Counted from the stretch's first letter, positions 51,801 through 60,444 are shown. The stretch is 64,000 nucleotides of DNA from Branchipolynoe longqiensis (GCA_030323885.1 CM059193.1:76907447-76971446), one strand, 5' to 3'. Made by a program: numbers and translations. Notes: generated from the letters alone by a model not told the origin.

Positions 51801-54130
51801 TTTTCCCTTGGTAATTCTCCTAAATAAATCAGAGCATAATATGAAATAATTTATTACAATGAAATAGTCTCATGCAATGGTTGTGCATGTGCTGTCTTTT
51901 GTTTCTATTCAAACAGAATGGTTTTGTTAGTTTTCTAATCGATGAGTATCTATGGTATGATACAAGGCTTCACACAATATAGTACGCATATTGTATATTC
52001 CTTTCAAATGGAGTAGTGTCAGGGTTTGTTTTATATTCTGGATTAGGTTAAGACTGTCATAATTGTAAGCACTAGCACTGCGCCCTTAGAATGGAAAGAA
52101 CCTAGATTTTGAAGAAATGTCATATATAACCTTTTGGAACTGATGTGAAGAACTGTATTTCGTATCACATCAGATTTTGTGGCAAGGGTTGCTCGTACAA
52201 CAGGGATCATGATTGACCCAGTGTATATGGGTAAAGCAGCTTATGGATTAGTCCAGGAGTTGCAGACCAATCGTGCAAGGTTCAGGGGCAACAGGATACT
52301 CTTCATCCACACAGGTTGGTACAATACCCCATCACCACAGCTGATCGAGACTAGATATAAATGATTTTGTGATATTTCGGTCACTGGCATGAGTGAGGAA
52401 GTCACTCAGGCTTTTCCATCCATTGATTAGGAATATAACCTCTTCTCATCCTGTTTTCTTCCCATGCTAGCTTTAAAAAAAGAAATTGAGAGGCAAGTTG
52501 AGGTTTTGAGTACTGCGCTCTTCTACTTTCATCATATTGTACATGTGGGAAAATTTCATGTTGTAGAAGAGGAGCAGATTGCTATATTTGTTTCGATGAT
52601 TCTCTTTCTATAGTCAGCAGAATATTGAAGAATTGTAGACACTGTAAGTTCTGGGTTTTCTTTTAAGTTGAACACAAAATGCAGTATCTGCAATAGAGTA
52701 AGTATTGTCTGCATGATTGTCCTGCTAGTGTTGTCATGGTTACTTTCACACTATGGACTTACGAACCTAAGTTCAATGACAGCAAACATAATATTAATAA
52801 TAGTGAATATCAGTTGTATGACTAAAACAGATGTTGGACCAGAACAATATACGGTCTATATGTTTAAATGTAGTACATGTTTCATATAATACATTAAGCT
52901 ATATTGCATGGAGATGACTTTTCCTTCTTGATCCTTGACCATTGACCTTGCAGTCATTGGGCAGCTTCTTTTGTTCACCCCACATACTATCCCTTTCACT
53001 TTTAATTCAAGTTTGATGTGTGGGCACTTGGAGAGCTAGGCAGCAGTGGTATTGACAGTGTTAACTTACGGTGACTCACATACATGACCCGGTAGCTCAC
53101 CCAGTCACATTATCCTGACAGTGAGAAAACCACTTACTGTCCTATCCTAGTAATACTGAGCGTCAGGCAAGGTTGTGACAAGCACCGATTTGTTGTTGTC
53201 TTCCATTTGACAAGGCCATTACCTCCCCCATTATAGTGGTTCACTGTCCCATACCTAGACTCCCTGACCTAGTAATTTATGTTGACATATCTAGATTGTA
53301 ATAAGTAGTCTACAGATTATGTATGAATGCATACTTTTTTCGATGTGTGTGGTTCATTTAGAACAGCTGTATATAGCTGCATCAAGCATCAGGCTTTGTA
53401 CTGGTCATAAAAAAAAACCTAAGAAGCACTAACTTTTGACAATGCAAAATTTAAGTACTGAAAAGTCCTACAATTATACAACAAATACTTAAGTCATTAA
53501 AAATTATAGATGTCAATATATTGGGAAATTTTTTTTCTCAAAATATCTTTATTTTCTAGAAGCTTTATATACCGACAGTTCATATATTGCACATTCTACA
53601 TCACACGCAGGTTAATTTCTCAGGGTTACTGCAGACAGACAATAATTGTGGGCCAACCATGGCAGTCTTCCAAAGATTACATTGGAATGTTTCCCCACCT
53701 GATGGGCAATAGGACTAGTGGAGCATACTTGGAACCTGGAGTTATTACATGCTGAAAAAGCTGTGAATTCCTTCATTTTGGGTCCTTAAAAAAGTGTTTA
53801 ATGGTCCTAAAAATACTTTAAAAGTCATTAAAAAAGAAGCCTGAAAAAGAGTGTAAACCCTGAGTATATATTTAGATAGGACGAGGCAACATTTGCTCAC
53901 TGCAAGTCAATGTGTTGTGTTATCTTGCTAAGAATCAAAGCTTACACTAAGTATCTAAGAACGAATTTGTGTACATTCCAGGTGGCTTGTTTGGTATGTA
54001 TGATGGGACACTTCACAAATGGCTGACGGAGGATGCACAAGCGAGGAACCAACTGCATATTTGGCCAAAAGTGACTGACCCAGCTCCAGATACTAACTAT
54101 GATACTGCTACTGCTACTAGCACTGCATAG
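36647..54130 (+). CDS. D-cysteine desulfhydrase / ACC deaminase family PLP enzyme (nine exons)
   Basis: Exons 36647-36829, 42966-43079, 44084-44242, 45616-45752, 47579-47678, 49383-49483, 50288-50451, 52174-52314 and 53982-54130 join to 1248 nt, 415 residues, close to family length. All introns are GT-AG with consistent phases. The likely reaction is D-cysteine to pyruvate, H2S and ammonia with pyridoxal phosphate, in cytosol or mitochondrion; no clear targeting peptide is seen. Landmarks: [21 protein letters not shown], Schiff-base Lys99 in [13 protein letters not shown], the QSNHCR loop (Ser126), phosphate-loop GSGGTANG (245-252), [12 protein letters not shown] (Tyr337, Met338) and HTGGLFG (Thr366). 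Thr in HTGG is desulfhydrase-like (ACC deaminases have Leu). Met338 replaces the Glu or Ser known at that site. Vertebrates generally lack this gene; many invertebrates have it. Exact substrate is inferred. Confidence 0.92.
36892..37250. mobile_element. MITE M1 copy in intron 1
   Basis: TTAAAGTTGCATAGTCCGAT on the left; the inverse CATTGGACTATGCAACTTTA on the right. This is the cleanest M1 copy in the window, 63 bp into intron 1. Confidence 0.85.
37560..38160 (+). pseudogene. LINE C-terminal fragment with AATC tail
   Basis: + frame gives [20 protein letters not shown], then [17 protein letters not shown] and [19 protein letters not shown], like the C-terminal end of Jockey/I-type LINE ORF2 with its Cys-Cys-His cluster. 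The 3' end TGCCGACACGGCGTAAAGCA followed by (AATC)n (38139-38158) is the kind of tail seen in mollusc LINEs and SINEs. Confidence 0.6.
38290..38470 (-). pseudogene. Short LINE RT C-terminal remnant
   Basis: On -, [20 protein letters not shown] resembles the DRxxWRxxV..LC block near the end of RTE-like LINE ORFs. Only about 50 codons can be read. Confidence 0.45.
38702..39172. mobile_element. MITE family M3, copy 2
   Basis: Ends GTGGCGGTTTCAGCGTGTTC and its exact inverse. A further copy of the internal piece (TTTTGCACACAGCACCTG ... TTTGAAATTCTAG) lies just outside at 38638-38699, suggesting nesting or tandem copying. Confidence 0.83.
39328..39553 (+). repeat. Subterminal fragment of the Harbinger at 5695
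   Basis: Matches 5911-6135 closely (GTTTACGA, CTGCCCGTTTCGCGCATAAA, GAATCGGGCCGTTCGAGAAA, GTGAGCGGTCAGTCGTATC). No TIR remains at the left; the right side passes into a TGTGTC array. Confidence 0.75.
39585..39872. repeat. TGTGTC/TGTGCC microsatellite
   Basis: Includes a TGCCTCTGTG sub-array (39650-39700). ORFs within are artefacts. Confidence 0.88.
39905..40227 (-). mobile_element. tRNA-Arg(CCT)-like SINE
   Basis: On - the head has GGCGGAGTGGTTAGAG (A box), an anticodon stem-loop TCAGA-CTCCTAA-TCTGA, and GGCGGTTCGATTCCCC (B box). An extra TTTTTTCTAGG-type insertion lies before the anticodon stem. A body of about 200 bp and an A/T-rich tail follow. The insertion and long body rule out a functional tRNA gene. 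Confidence 0.75.
40228..40940. repeat. TGTGTC microsatellite array in intron 1
   Basis: About 0.7 kb of TGTGTGTCTCTGTG words directly after the SINE head. Confidence 0.9.
41200..42660 (+). pseudogene. CR1/L2-like LINE reverse transcriptase, one stop
   Basis: One frame runs from about 41237 ([16 protein letters not shown]) through [17 protein letters not shown]-type [73 protein letters not shown] and the active site IFVDDTK to TAA 42005-42007. It continues in the same frame ([16 protein letters not shown] ... [13 protein letters not shown] ... [11 protein letters not shown]) to about 42660. Only the single stop breaks this stretch. The active site is VDD rather than the usual ADD. The 5' part (endonuclease) is missing, and the 3' end passes into an M1 half-element. 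Same strand as the host gene, in intron 1. Confidence 0.85.
42650..42871. mobile_element. MITE M1 right half
   Basis: CTGTTACTGCAGAAGTCTAT ... TTTTGGCAAGCTTGTCAAAA ... CATCGGACTATGCAACTTTA. The left half is missing; the LINE occupies that side. Confidence 0.75.
42966..43079 (+). CDS. Desulfhydrase-like gene exon 2
   Basis: Acceptor TTTCCCTAG, donor AAG|GTAAGG; residues 62-99. Its last codon (43077-43079) is the PLP-binding lysine of LSGTK. Confidence 0.92.
43149..43400 (+). mobile_element. tRNA-derived SINE with intact head, in intron 2
   Basis: A-box-like GGTTGCCGAATCGGTAGAGC (43157-43176), B-box-like GTAGGAGTTCAATTCC (43195-43210), then the shared body GAGTCAAACCAATGAC ... GTGTCAGGAAAATATGACTG ... 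GATATCAGGTCCTGGTG. Same family as 35640-35976; truncated at the tail. Confidence 0.75.
43410..43556. mobile_element. M2-like end next to a YR-element tip
   Basis: A C-run (43410-43425) is followed by CGGATCAACCACAATTTGAA, the inverse of the YR-element start at 34254. Then come GGCGTATGGCGG/GCCGACGTATATGACG words and an end CCCTAATGTGACAGCCCC resembling the M2 terminus. A compound of fragments. Confidence 0.5.
44084..44242 (+). CDS. Desulfhydrase-like gene exon 3
   Basis: Acceptor CTTACTTCAG, donor CAG|GTATTG; residues 100-152, containing VRKLEFLL and [14 protein letters not shown]. Confidence 0.93.
44281..44400 (+). mobile_element. SINE head fragment in intron 3
   Basis: GATGGCCGATTCGATAGAAC and GGTCGGGAGTTCAATCCAGG resemble the A and B boxes of the 43149 SINE. 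It breaks off after CCAACCATGCAACC. Confidence 0.55.
44401..45615. other. Intron 3 remainder, nothing recognised
   Basis: AT-rich intronic sequence without domain, repeat or RNA signal that I can identify. Confidence 0.5.
45616..45752 (+). CDS. Desulfhydrase-like gene exon 4
   Basis: Acceptor TTTCTCTGCAG, donor GA|GTAAGA, phase 2. Encodes [20 protein letters not shown] and onward. Confidence 0.93.
45753..47261. other. Intron 4 remainder, nothing recognised
   Basis: AT-rich. CAGAAGGCACTTTAAATAAA (46518-46537) contains AATAAA, but nothing indicates a transcript end inside the intron. Confidence 0.45.
47262..47540 (+). mobile_element. Diverged tRNA-derived SINE in intron 4
   Basis: GATGTCTGAGTGTGTACAAT and GAGCTCCTAGGATCAATC (degenerate head), then GGCAAGGACTTGTTGGTTCA and GATATCATGTTGTGGCAGC of the 35640 family. 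Ends shortly before exon 5. Confidence 0.55.
47579..47678 (+). CDS. Desulfhydrase-like gene exon 5
   Basis: Acceptor GCTTACAG, donor CAG|GTATGG. Encodes [21 protein letters not shown] mollusc-type SINE starts at the donor and fills the start of the next intron. Confidence 0.93.
47679..47990 (+). mobile_element. Mollusc-type tRNA SINE, copy 2
   Basis: Body CAGTGGACCCATTTGCAGTT ... GGGAAAGTGCATATAAAAGA ... GATGATATGAAAATCAATGT ... GAGGTGTCGTTAAATCAAAC, homologous to 27420-27750. It begins within a few bases of the exon 5 donor. Confidence 0.78.
48540..49340. mobile_element. YR-element terminal relics and an inverted M6-type fragment in intron 5
   Basis: 48550-48578 (CCCATAATTCCGAATTGTGG) matches the YR-element start. 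48590-48840 is the inverse of the M6 interior (AAGGCATTGTCAATGG ... TTAGGGTTCTTGATTTCTAT). 49020-49335 has TGTCCGAAT motifs, a B-type segment (CCCAGCCTCTTTTGTAACAC ... GTGGGAGTCGGCTCGCGGGC) and a final CATCTCAGGCTTCCTCTGTC. So split-repeat ends of a DIRS/Ngaro-like element remain without coding DNA, invaded by another repeat. Confidence 0.55.
49383..49483 (+). CDS. Desulfhydrase-like gene exon 6
   Basis: Acceptor CTCATTGCAG, donor GC|GTAAGT, phase 2. Encodes [20 protein letters not shown], the PLP-phosphate loop. Confidence 0.93.
49545..49815 (+). mobile_element. tRNA-derived SINE in intron 6
   Basis: Head-like AGTAGGTAGGAGAATGCCTG and GAGGTCATGGGATCAATCCC, then CAAGTCAAACCAAAAACTCC, GGTTCAGTGTCAGGATGATG and GCCATCCTGATATGACTGTA; family of 35640. 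Confidence 0.65.
50288..50451 (+). CDS. Desulfhydrase-like gene exon 7
   Basis: Acceptor TTATCTACCAG, donor G|GTATGA, phase 1. Encodes [16 protein letters not shown] ... [17 protein letters not shown]. Confidence 0.92.
51085..51600 (-). pseudogene. LINE C-terminal fragment in intron 7
   Basis: On -, [51 protein letters not shown] and [11 protein letters not shown], then [20 protein letters not shown] form the post-RT region of a non-LTR retrotransposon (I/Nimb/Jockey-like; clade uncertain). No RT core. One continuous frame of about 168 codons survives. Confidence 0.72.
52174..52314 (+). CDS. Desulfhydrase-like gene exon 8
   Basis: Acceptor ATCACATCAG, donor ACAG|GTTGGT. Encodes [20 protein letters not shown] ... 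ILFIHT. Codon 52227-52229 (ATG) is Met338, the substrate-site position. Confidence 0.92.
53040..53200 (-). mobile_element. SINE body fragment in intron 8
   Basis: CCGGTAGCTCACCCAGTCAC, ATTATCCTGACAGTGAG, CCTATCCTAGTAATACTGAG and GCGTCAGGCAAGG are the inverse of the 35640 SINE mid-section. Confidence 0.6.
53982..54130 (+). CDS. Desulfhydrase-like gene exon 9
   Basis: Acceptor CATTCCAG; completes [11 protein letters not shown] and ends in a Thr/Ala-rich tail (TATATSTA) at TAG 54128-54130. The tail is longer than I expect for bacterial relatives and looks disordered. Confidence 0.9.
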
Positions 54131-54540
54131 TAGTGTGAGTGTGAAAGATAATAACCAATTCTGGTGAAAATAATCACCAATTCTGAATGAGTTGCTTTGA
54201 GAAATATCAGTTTAAGAAAAGAAAATTAACCAAAAAAAGCATGATCATAATATACCATAATGATAATGACCTATTATGAATGAGTTAATTCATTGAAAAT
54301 ATCAGTTTGAACAAAGCTAACCATAAGACGATTGTAATTCTTTAAATACAATGTTATAATTGTAAGAGTTCGATAAGAAAGGTTTGTTAAAGAAATTATT
54401 AAAGAGAAGTGGCAAGAAAAATGCAATATCAAAAATAATTCCCATGCGAGAATCTGGTACAAATCTAATTATGCTACACACACACAAATTGTATACCATA
54501 TGGATGGGATAGCTAAATTACCAATAGACTACAGCACCAT
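54131..54540 (+). other. Probable 3' UTR or downstream DNA
   Basis: AT-rich, with two imperfect copies of AATTCTG(A)...GAGTTG/GAGTTA...AATATCAGTTT (54160-54215, 54275-54315). No AATAAA appears until 54701, within a dispersed repeat, so the transcript end is not fixed. Confidence 0.35.
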
Positions 54541-55265
54541 TCCAGCGGCGTGGTGCATTGTGGGATGTGTGGAAGAAAAACAAACCCGCGAGAAGCACAT
54601 GGCACATGCTAATACACTGGGTGCAGCTATGAAATGTGCTAGTTTCAGCTCATCTCAGCTCTTGTTTGGTACATAGAATACCAACTAAAAATATATATAT
54701 AATAAATTAAGATATTCATCTTTTATCCAGCACTGCATTTACATCAATATAATCACCACATCTTATGCCATATGCATTTAGATTTACAGAAATCTGGACA
54801 CTCAGACTAGTGTTAGGGCCATAGCCAGTGTCAGTTTTACTGATTTTATTCATGTTTTTATTTATATCCTATGGTTAATGACATATGTAGAACTAGAAAA
54901 TTAGTAGGGTTAATCATATATTGGTTTTATATTTCTCTGAAACAAGTGTGTTGACCCATTTGGCATTTTAATATTTAGAACAAGAATTAACAATAGTGAT
55001 GTGGATATCAGCCTTAAAGTGACTGATTGTTTTGTGTGGAATTGTATATTTCTTAGCTCAAAATGTTTAACTATGGCTAGTTTTGTCTTAGTTATATTCA
55101 TCAGATCATTATATTACATGTGTGCATACATGTTTATGTCAAATTGTTATGTATTTCTATTAATTTTGAATAAAATGGAAGTTTTGCCCTATGCGTATCG
55201 GCAAACTCAATGGTTGTACACCTTTGCTTTGCTGCCAGCGCCGTTTTCAGCGCATGCGCACTCGG
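54540..55265. repeat. Dispersed repeat, arm 1 of a distant inverted pair
   Basis: Segments 54540-54880 and 55205-55262 are the reverse complement of 62205-62533 and 62147-62200 (for example CATGTGCCATCTGCTTCTC-type words, CAGCACTGCATTTACATCAA, CGTTTTCAGCGCATGCGC). The central part 54880-55205 is absent from the other copy. Confidence 0.7.
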
Positions 55266-55540
55266 AACGTCTATTATACCACTCTACATATTCACAATCA
55301 AAAATAAATATGTCCGTTAATAATTTGTGTGTGTGTAGCATAATTAGATTTGTACCAGATCTGGGCCTCGTTCAGGCTCCGTTAATAATATGTATATTTT
55401 TTAACGGACACTGATATTAGTAGAGTGGAATTTCATAAGTCAACATATGTCAACCAGAAAACTGAAGTTCATTCAAAGGAAAATGGTGTACTTGATGCCT
55501 TCTCGGGAATATTGACGCAAATACTAAGTCTCCTGATCCA

Positions 55541-56207
55541 CCTGGGCCGCGTTCAGGGTACGCCTCCGAGACGTCTCTGATTGGCTGAAACCACTGAATA
55601 CGGCGGCCATTTTCGAGTCGCTTTTCGTCTCCTGTCTGAAATGAAAGGCGTTGTTGCGGATTCCGAGGGACACCAGTTTGCGAGGGACACATCGCTTCTG
55701 CACATGCGTCAAAATCGAACAGCATCATCACTAACCTTATAAATTTAATATAATGTTTTTGGCAAAGATGTTTTCTATATGTGTACCAAACGATTTGTTT
55801 CTAGATGATGTAATTTAAGAGATATTTGACTTCTTGTGTATTTTCTGTATGAAGATTGCTTACGGCCATTGACAATGCCTTGAGTTTGACGCTACGCGCA
55901 GTGCAAAACGTTAGTTCTATTCAAAAATAATAGAATTCAAGAACCCTAACCTTATAAATTTAATATAGTCTTTATGGTAAAGATGTTTTCTATATGTGTA
56001 CCAAACGATTTGTTCCTAGATGGTGTAATTTGGGAGATATTTGACTTCTTCTGTATGAAGATTTGCTCACAGCAGTTAACAATGCATTTGAATGGAAGTG
56101 TCCCTGTCAAACTGGTGTCCCTCGGAATCCGCATCAGCGTCTCCGAGATGCACCCTGAAAGCAAATAAGCCAAAAAGCGTCTCGAAGACGTACCCTGAAC
56201 CTGCGCT
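55541..56207. mobile_element. MITE M4 copy 1 containing M6-type DNA
   Basis: Outer ends GGGCCGCGTTCAGGGTACG and its partial inverse CGTACCCTGAACCTGC. Just inside are an inverted pair GCGGATTCCGAGGGACACCA (55656) / GTGTCCCTCGGAATCCGC (56112), the ends of an M6-like element. Its interior has two inverted copies of the AAGATGTTTTCTATATGTGT block. Non-coding. Confidence 0.7.
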
Positions 56208-56544
56208 AAACCAATTCTTAGAATTATACCAGAGGTACTCGAATTTATATATAAATAGTGGTTACCAAAAGAGAGGTAGAAAGGGTACGGTATATTAGTT
56301 TTTTGTATGGGTTTTAACAAAAAATGTTTGTCCCAAATTTGAATAATGTCGCTATTTCTGCTCTATACGAGTGTTTCCCTCTACGAGTTCTAACATTCAT
56401 ATCTGTAGATAAATAAGAATCTTAGTAATATGTCAACTTACAGGTCGAGGTAATTTTGCTCAAGTATTTTGGGTGCCACTTTAGCGTGCGGTCTACCTGG
56501 CCATTTACACGTTAGTGTGCAGTCTACCCATACCCAAACCCTAA

Positions 56545-57168
56545 TAGCCCTGTCACACTACGACACATCGTGCAAGCGTACTCCGATCGACGTAGGTGAT
56601 TTTGTGCCAACACATTGGTGTATGTTGACATACGTTAGTCGTACATTATACGTACATTGGTATATGTCGTTATACGGCATCATACGACGTCACACACCAA
56701 GGGGTCGCTCAAAACTTTTGACATACGATGTGTCTTATACATTAGCATACACTATTATACGTTAGACATATGTCGATGTATGCTAGACATACATTATACA
56801 TGTTGAACTACATCAGGCATAAGTCGAGCTAGCGACCGTGTATTGAAAACCTATTGAAAACATATGGATAACCTACGCCTTGGCCTTTCTCCGCTGTGTT
56901 TTGATGTATTTAACATATAAGGCATACTTATGGTGATCAAATAACGTATATAACATTCATCGGCGTTCTGTAAGTGTTTTGCAAGCGCATCATACTTTCT
57001 ATGATACGCTGTCATACGCTAGCAATACGTCCTGCATACATTTCGTATACGTTCAACTATGCCCCCCCCCCCCCCTCTCCAAAAAGTTTGACGCTTATCG
57101 ATGTATAAAATTGATTTCATCCATTGAGCATACGGTAACACAATGCGTCGCAGTGTGACAGGGCCATA
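56545..57168. mobile_element. MITE family M2, copy 3
   Basis: Left GCCCTGTCACACTACGACA, right inverse GTCGCAGTGTGACAGGGC. Internal words are CATACG/CGTATG/TATACG in many variants, quite unlike copy 1. It retains the TCAAAACTTTTGACATACG and TTGAAAACCTATTGAAAAC landmarks. A C-run lies at 57062-57076. GTGCGGTCTAC/GTAGACCGCA flank it outside (56494, 57211), hinting at an older host element. Confidence 0.8.
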
Positions 57169-57486
57169 ACCTTCAACTTGAGGAGGATATTCATGTGGGT
57201 GTTTTTTTTATGTAGACCGCATTCTAGCAGTAGACCGCACACAAAAATAGCATCGTATTTTGTGTAGTTTAATCAATTCTTACTGGTAAATATATTTATT
57301 ACCACAACCAAGTCTTTTTAGTCCCGAGGTAGTGGTTTTCTAGCAACAGTTGGTGTAATATTTGCAAGTCGTACTTTCACAGTTCGTATAGTTATTTACA
57401 CATAGGAAAAACTAATGCATGGCTTAGTATAATAAAAATTAAAAACTGAATACAATGGTGTCTCATACATATTGTCAAATGGCTAA

Positions 57487-58006
57487 TGCTCGAATCTGTG
57501 GTTGTGTAGGCAGGCTATAGTGAAATCAATACAGACAAATAGAAAGGAAGAGTATAAAGTGTAAAGAAGGAGAGAGACTCAAGCCCTCTGGTTTATTATT
57601 TATATGGTTACATGCAACTTGGGTTCATTGTAGAGTATCACCCCACCTCTTTCCCCTAATGGGAAACAAGCATTCTTTTCCCTACCAATAGGGATTCAGC
57701 ATTTCTGGTCCCCATGACTACCAGTGGTCTGCCAACCACCACCAAGTTGTATGCCCCCCCCCACCCCACCCCACCCCCCATTGGCCACCACGAACCTTAA
57801 CCCTCAGTGTGGAGATCCTACCCAGCAGAGGGTGGGGGGGGGGGGGGGGGGGAGGGAGGAGGGAGGCCCTGAGTGCCCTCACACCCAGCCCTGCCAGCAC
57901 CACTAGGTCTATTTACATCCCACTTGGGCACCACCAGCACTTAATATATATATATATATACATACATGCGACTGGTCACGTACACCTGATCAGTAATAGA
58001 ACATTT
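57487..58006 (-). mobile_element. Solo Ty3/gypsy LTR
   Basis: Matches the LTR at 18349-18799 along its length on the same strand (CTCGAATCTGTGGTTGTGTA ... CCAATAGGGATTCAGCATTT ... AGTAATAGAACATTT), with an expanded G-run (57834-57852) and a TA run (57944-57960). No internal element DNA on either side. Confidence 0.75.
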
Positions 58007-58119
58007 AAAGTGGCCAGTTATACCTCATGGCGATGGTAACATTACTCCGACAAATGCTCTCCAAGCACAACCTTGTTTAGTTTTTATGTTTATATAACCA
58101 AATATGTGTGTGGAGAGTA

Positions 58120-58650
58120 GTGGACCCACTTCACCACCAGAAGTGGGTCAATGATGAGGTCAAGGGGGAGGGGGGGGGGGGGGGGTCTGAGGCTGGGACT
58201 AGCTGGCAGCTGTTGTTTTAAAAATGGCTGGGTGGTTGGAGAGAAAGGAGGGTAAAACTGGGGTATTTTCAATTTTCATTAGAGTAGTTCAAACAGGAAA
58301 TATATTTGCTTTAGTGTAAAATATATGTTAGTACTTACATTGCATAATTCAATGAGAAACACATATAGATGAAAAACGGTTTGTTTGTTGTTGAATGTAA
58401 AAAGGTTTTGGACTGTATGGGGTTTGAACCCACAAGACAAAACAACTTCAGATTAGAAGTTCACCACCCTATATTTCCTGTTTGAACTACTCTAAAGAAA
58501 ATTGAAAATACATCAGTTTTACCCTCCCTTCTCTCCACTCACCCAGCCATTTCCACAACAGCTGTCACATGACCAATCTAGGTCACTCTACACCACCAAG
58601 TGGAAAAGTTCAGTACTAGCATGCACCACCCTGTGGCACAAATTAGAACT
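58120..58650. mobile_element. Palindromic MITE with a tRNA-like centre
   Basis: Arms 58200-58310 and 58475-58570 are inverted (AAAATGGCTGGGTGG ... TTTCAATTTTC ... GAGTAGTTCAAACAGGAAAT). The centre (58405-58470) has GGGGTTTGAACCCACAAG and CTTCAGATTAGAAG, resembling a T-arm and anticodon arm on -. A G-run lies at 58167-58185. Confidence 0.6.
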
Positions 58651-59257
58651 ATTCCGAGTTTGTTTGTTTCATAAGCATATTCAGCGCTAAACGGAGGGAC
58701 CCAACTAGCCACGGTGCGACCCAACCAGCCGCGGTTGAACTCGGTTGAGCTTGTTTAAACTTGTTTCCGGTACAAAGGCTAGGGGACCAGGTTGGAAACT
58801 GAGCGATAATAGATGAAAACTCCTATGCCTCTGCATGAGCAAATAAATGCCAAGGGCCCAGGCTAGACCTCCACAGAGCTAGCAGTGTAGTAAAATATTA
58901 TTTGACTATGTTGTTGTTGTTTGTTCAGACATTATCACATATTTATGTATCTTTTGTACAGATTAAATTGTTTGAAGTATATTTGAAATTGATCTACATT
59001 GATTTCTGTTTAAATCACACAATATCACTACTTAATGAATGGGAAACTCATCCTGCAAGGATATGCTCGATATTACCCAGTGGGAACTCGTTTTTCGTCC
59101 TTTCGTCGCTGTGGACCCTTCTCGTTTGTTTCCCCACCCACCCCAGATGCCGTAAACTGGTTGATGACGTCACGTGAATACCCTATATATGTTGAGTTAA
59201 CCTCACTGGATTAGTAGTGGGTCATCACCTGAGGGATCGTTCCAGAGAAGTTATATC

Positions 59258-60387
59258 TGGGCCGCGTTCAGGGTATGCCTCAGAGTCGACTCTGAGATGG
59301 CTCCGCGGCATGGATTTTTTTTCCAATGGGGGACATCCGGGGTAGTTCATTTGTTGACACTAGATGGCGCATCGGTACCAGTGGTCCTAAACGGCCATTG
59401 ACAATGCACTGAGTTCGCCGGTACGCGTAGTGCAATACGTATATTTTATTCAAAATTAATAGAAATACAGAACCCTAACCTTAGAAATTTAATATAATCT
59501 ATTCGTTGTATGTTTTCTATATGTATACCAAGCGGTTTGTCTCTAGGTCTTGTGGTTTTAGAGATATTTGACTTCTTCTGTATGAAGATTGCTCACGGCC
59601 ATTGACAATGCACTGAGTTCGGCGGTACGCCCAGTGCAAAACGTTTATTTTATTCAAAATTAATAGAAATACAGAACCCTAACCTTAGAAATTTAATATA
59701 ATGTATTCGTTGTATGTTTTCTATATGACTATTGTATACCAAGCGGTTTGTCTCTAGGTCTTGTGGTTTTAGAGATATTTGACTTCTTCTGTATGAAGAT
59801 TGCTCACGGCCATTGACAATGCACTGAGTTCGGCGGTACGCCCAGTGCAAAACGTTTATTTTATTCAAAATTAATAGAAATACAGAACCCTAACCTTAGA
59901 AATTTAATATAATGTATTCGTTGTATGTTTTCTATATGTATACCAAGTGGTTTGTGTCTAGGTCATGTGGTTTTAGAGATATTTGACTTCTTCTGTATGA
60001 AGATTGCTCATAGCCATTGGGTTTGCAGTGTGACAGTGTGCCGAATAGGCCCACTGGTTCAGTGGCGATGCGAACGGCAGGAATTTGAACTAAAAAGTCG
60101 GAGGTCCCCCATTTGCATTCAACATGTGCCTTGGAGTCGGCTCCGAGACGTCAGAGAGCGTGTATATACACGCTCTCTGGAGACGTCTCGCTTTTCGAGT
60201 AGGAGGCGGAAACCTCTCTAAAATGCTGTGGGTGTCAGCCAATCAGAGATGTTCTTTCAATTGCAAATGGATGCAGGAAGTGCATGTTATGGAGGCCGAC
60301 GTTTTTGAGGCATCCAACTGCTAAAACCCCGTTCAGAATAGAGCAACATTTGGAATTTCTCCGAGGCGCCTAGTTGAACGTGGCCCT
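59258..60387. mobile_element. MITE M4 copy 2 with an internal tandem array
   Basis: Left CTGGGCCGCGTTCAGGGTAT, right inverse TTGAACGTGGCCCTGG. It contains three direct repeats of about 204 bp and a hairpin GAGAGCGTGTATATACACGC (60155-60174). Also GACGTCAGAGAG/AGACGTCTC words near the right side. Confidence 0.7.
59393..60011 (+). repeat. Tandem repeat, unit about 204 bp, three copies
   Basis: GGCCATTGACAATGCACTGA starts units at 59393, 59597 and 59808; a last partial starts at 60012. Unit 2 is 7 bp longer. The unit (AGAACCCTAACCTTAGAAAT ... GTATGTTTTCTATATG ... TTTGACTTCTTCTGTATGAA) is related to the M6 interior at 60500-60900 and 55940-56070. Confidence 0.85.
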
Positions 60388-60444
60388 GGAGAGGTAATGG
60401 CTGGCAGCAGTTATTCACACAATACACCTTTTTGGGGATATGGT

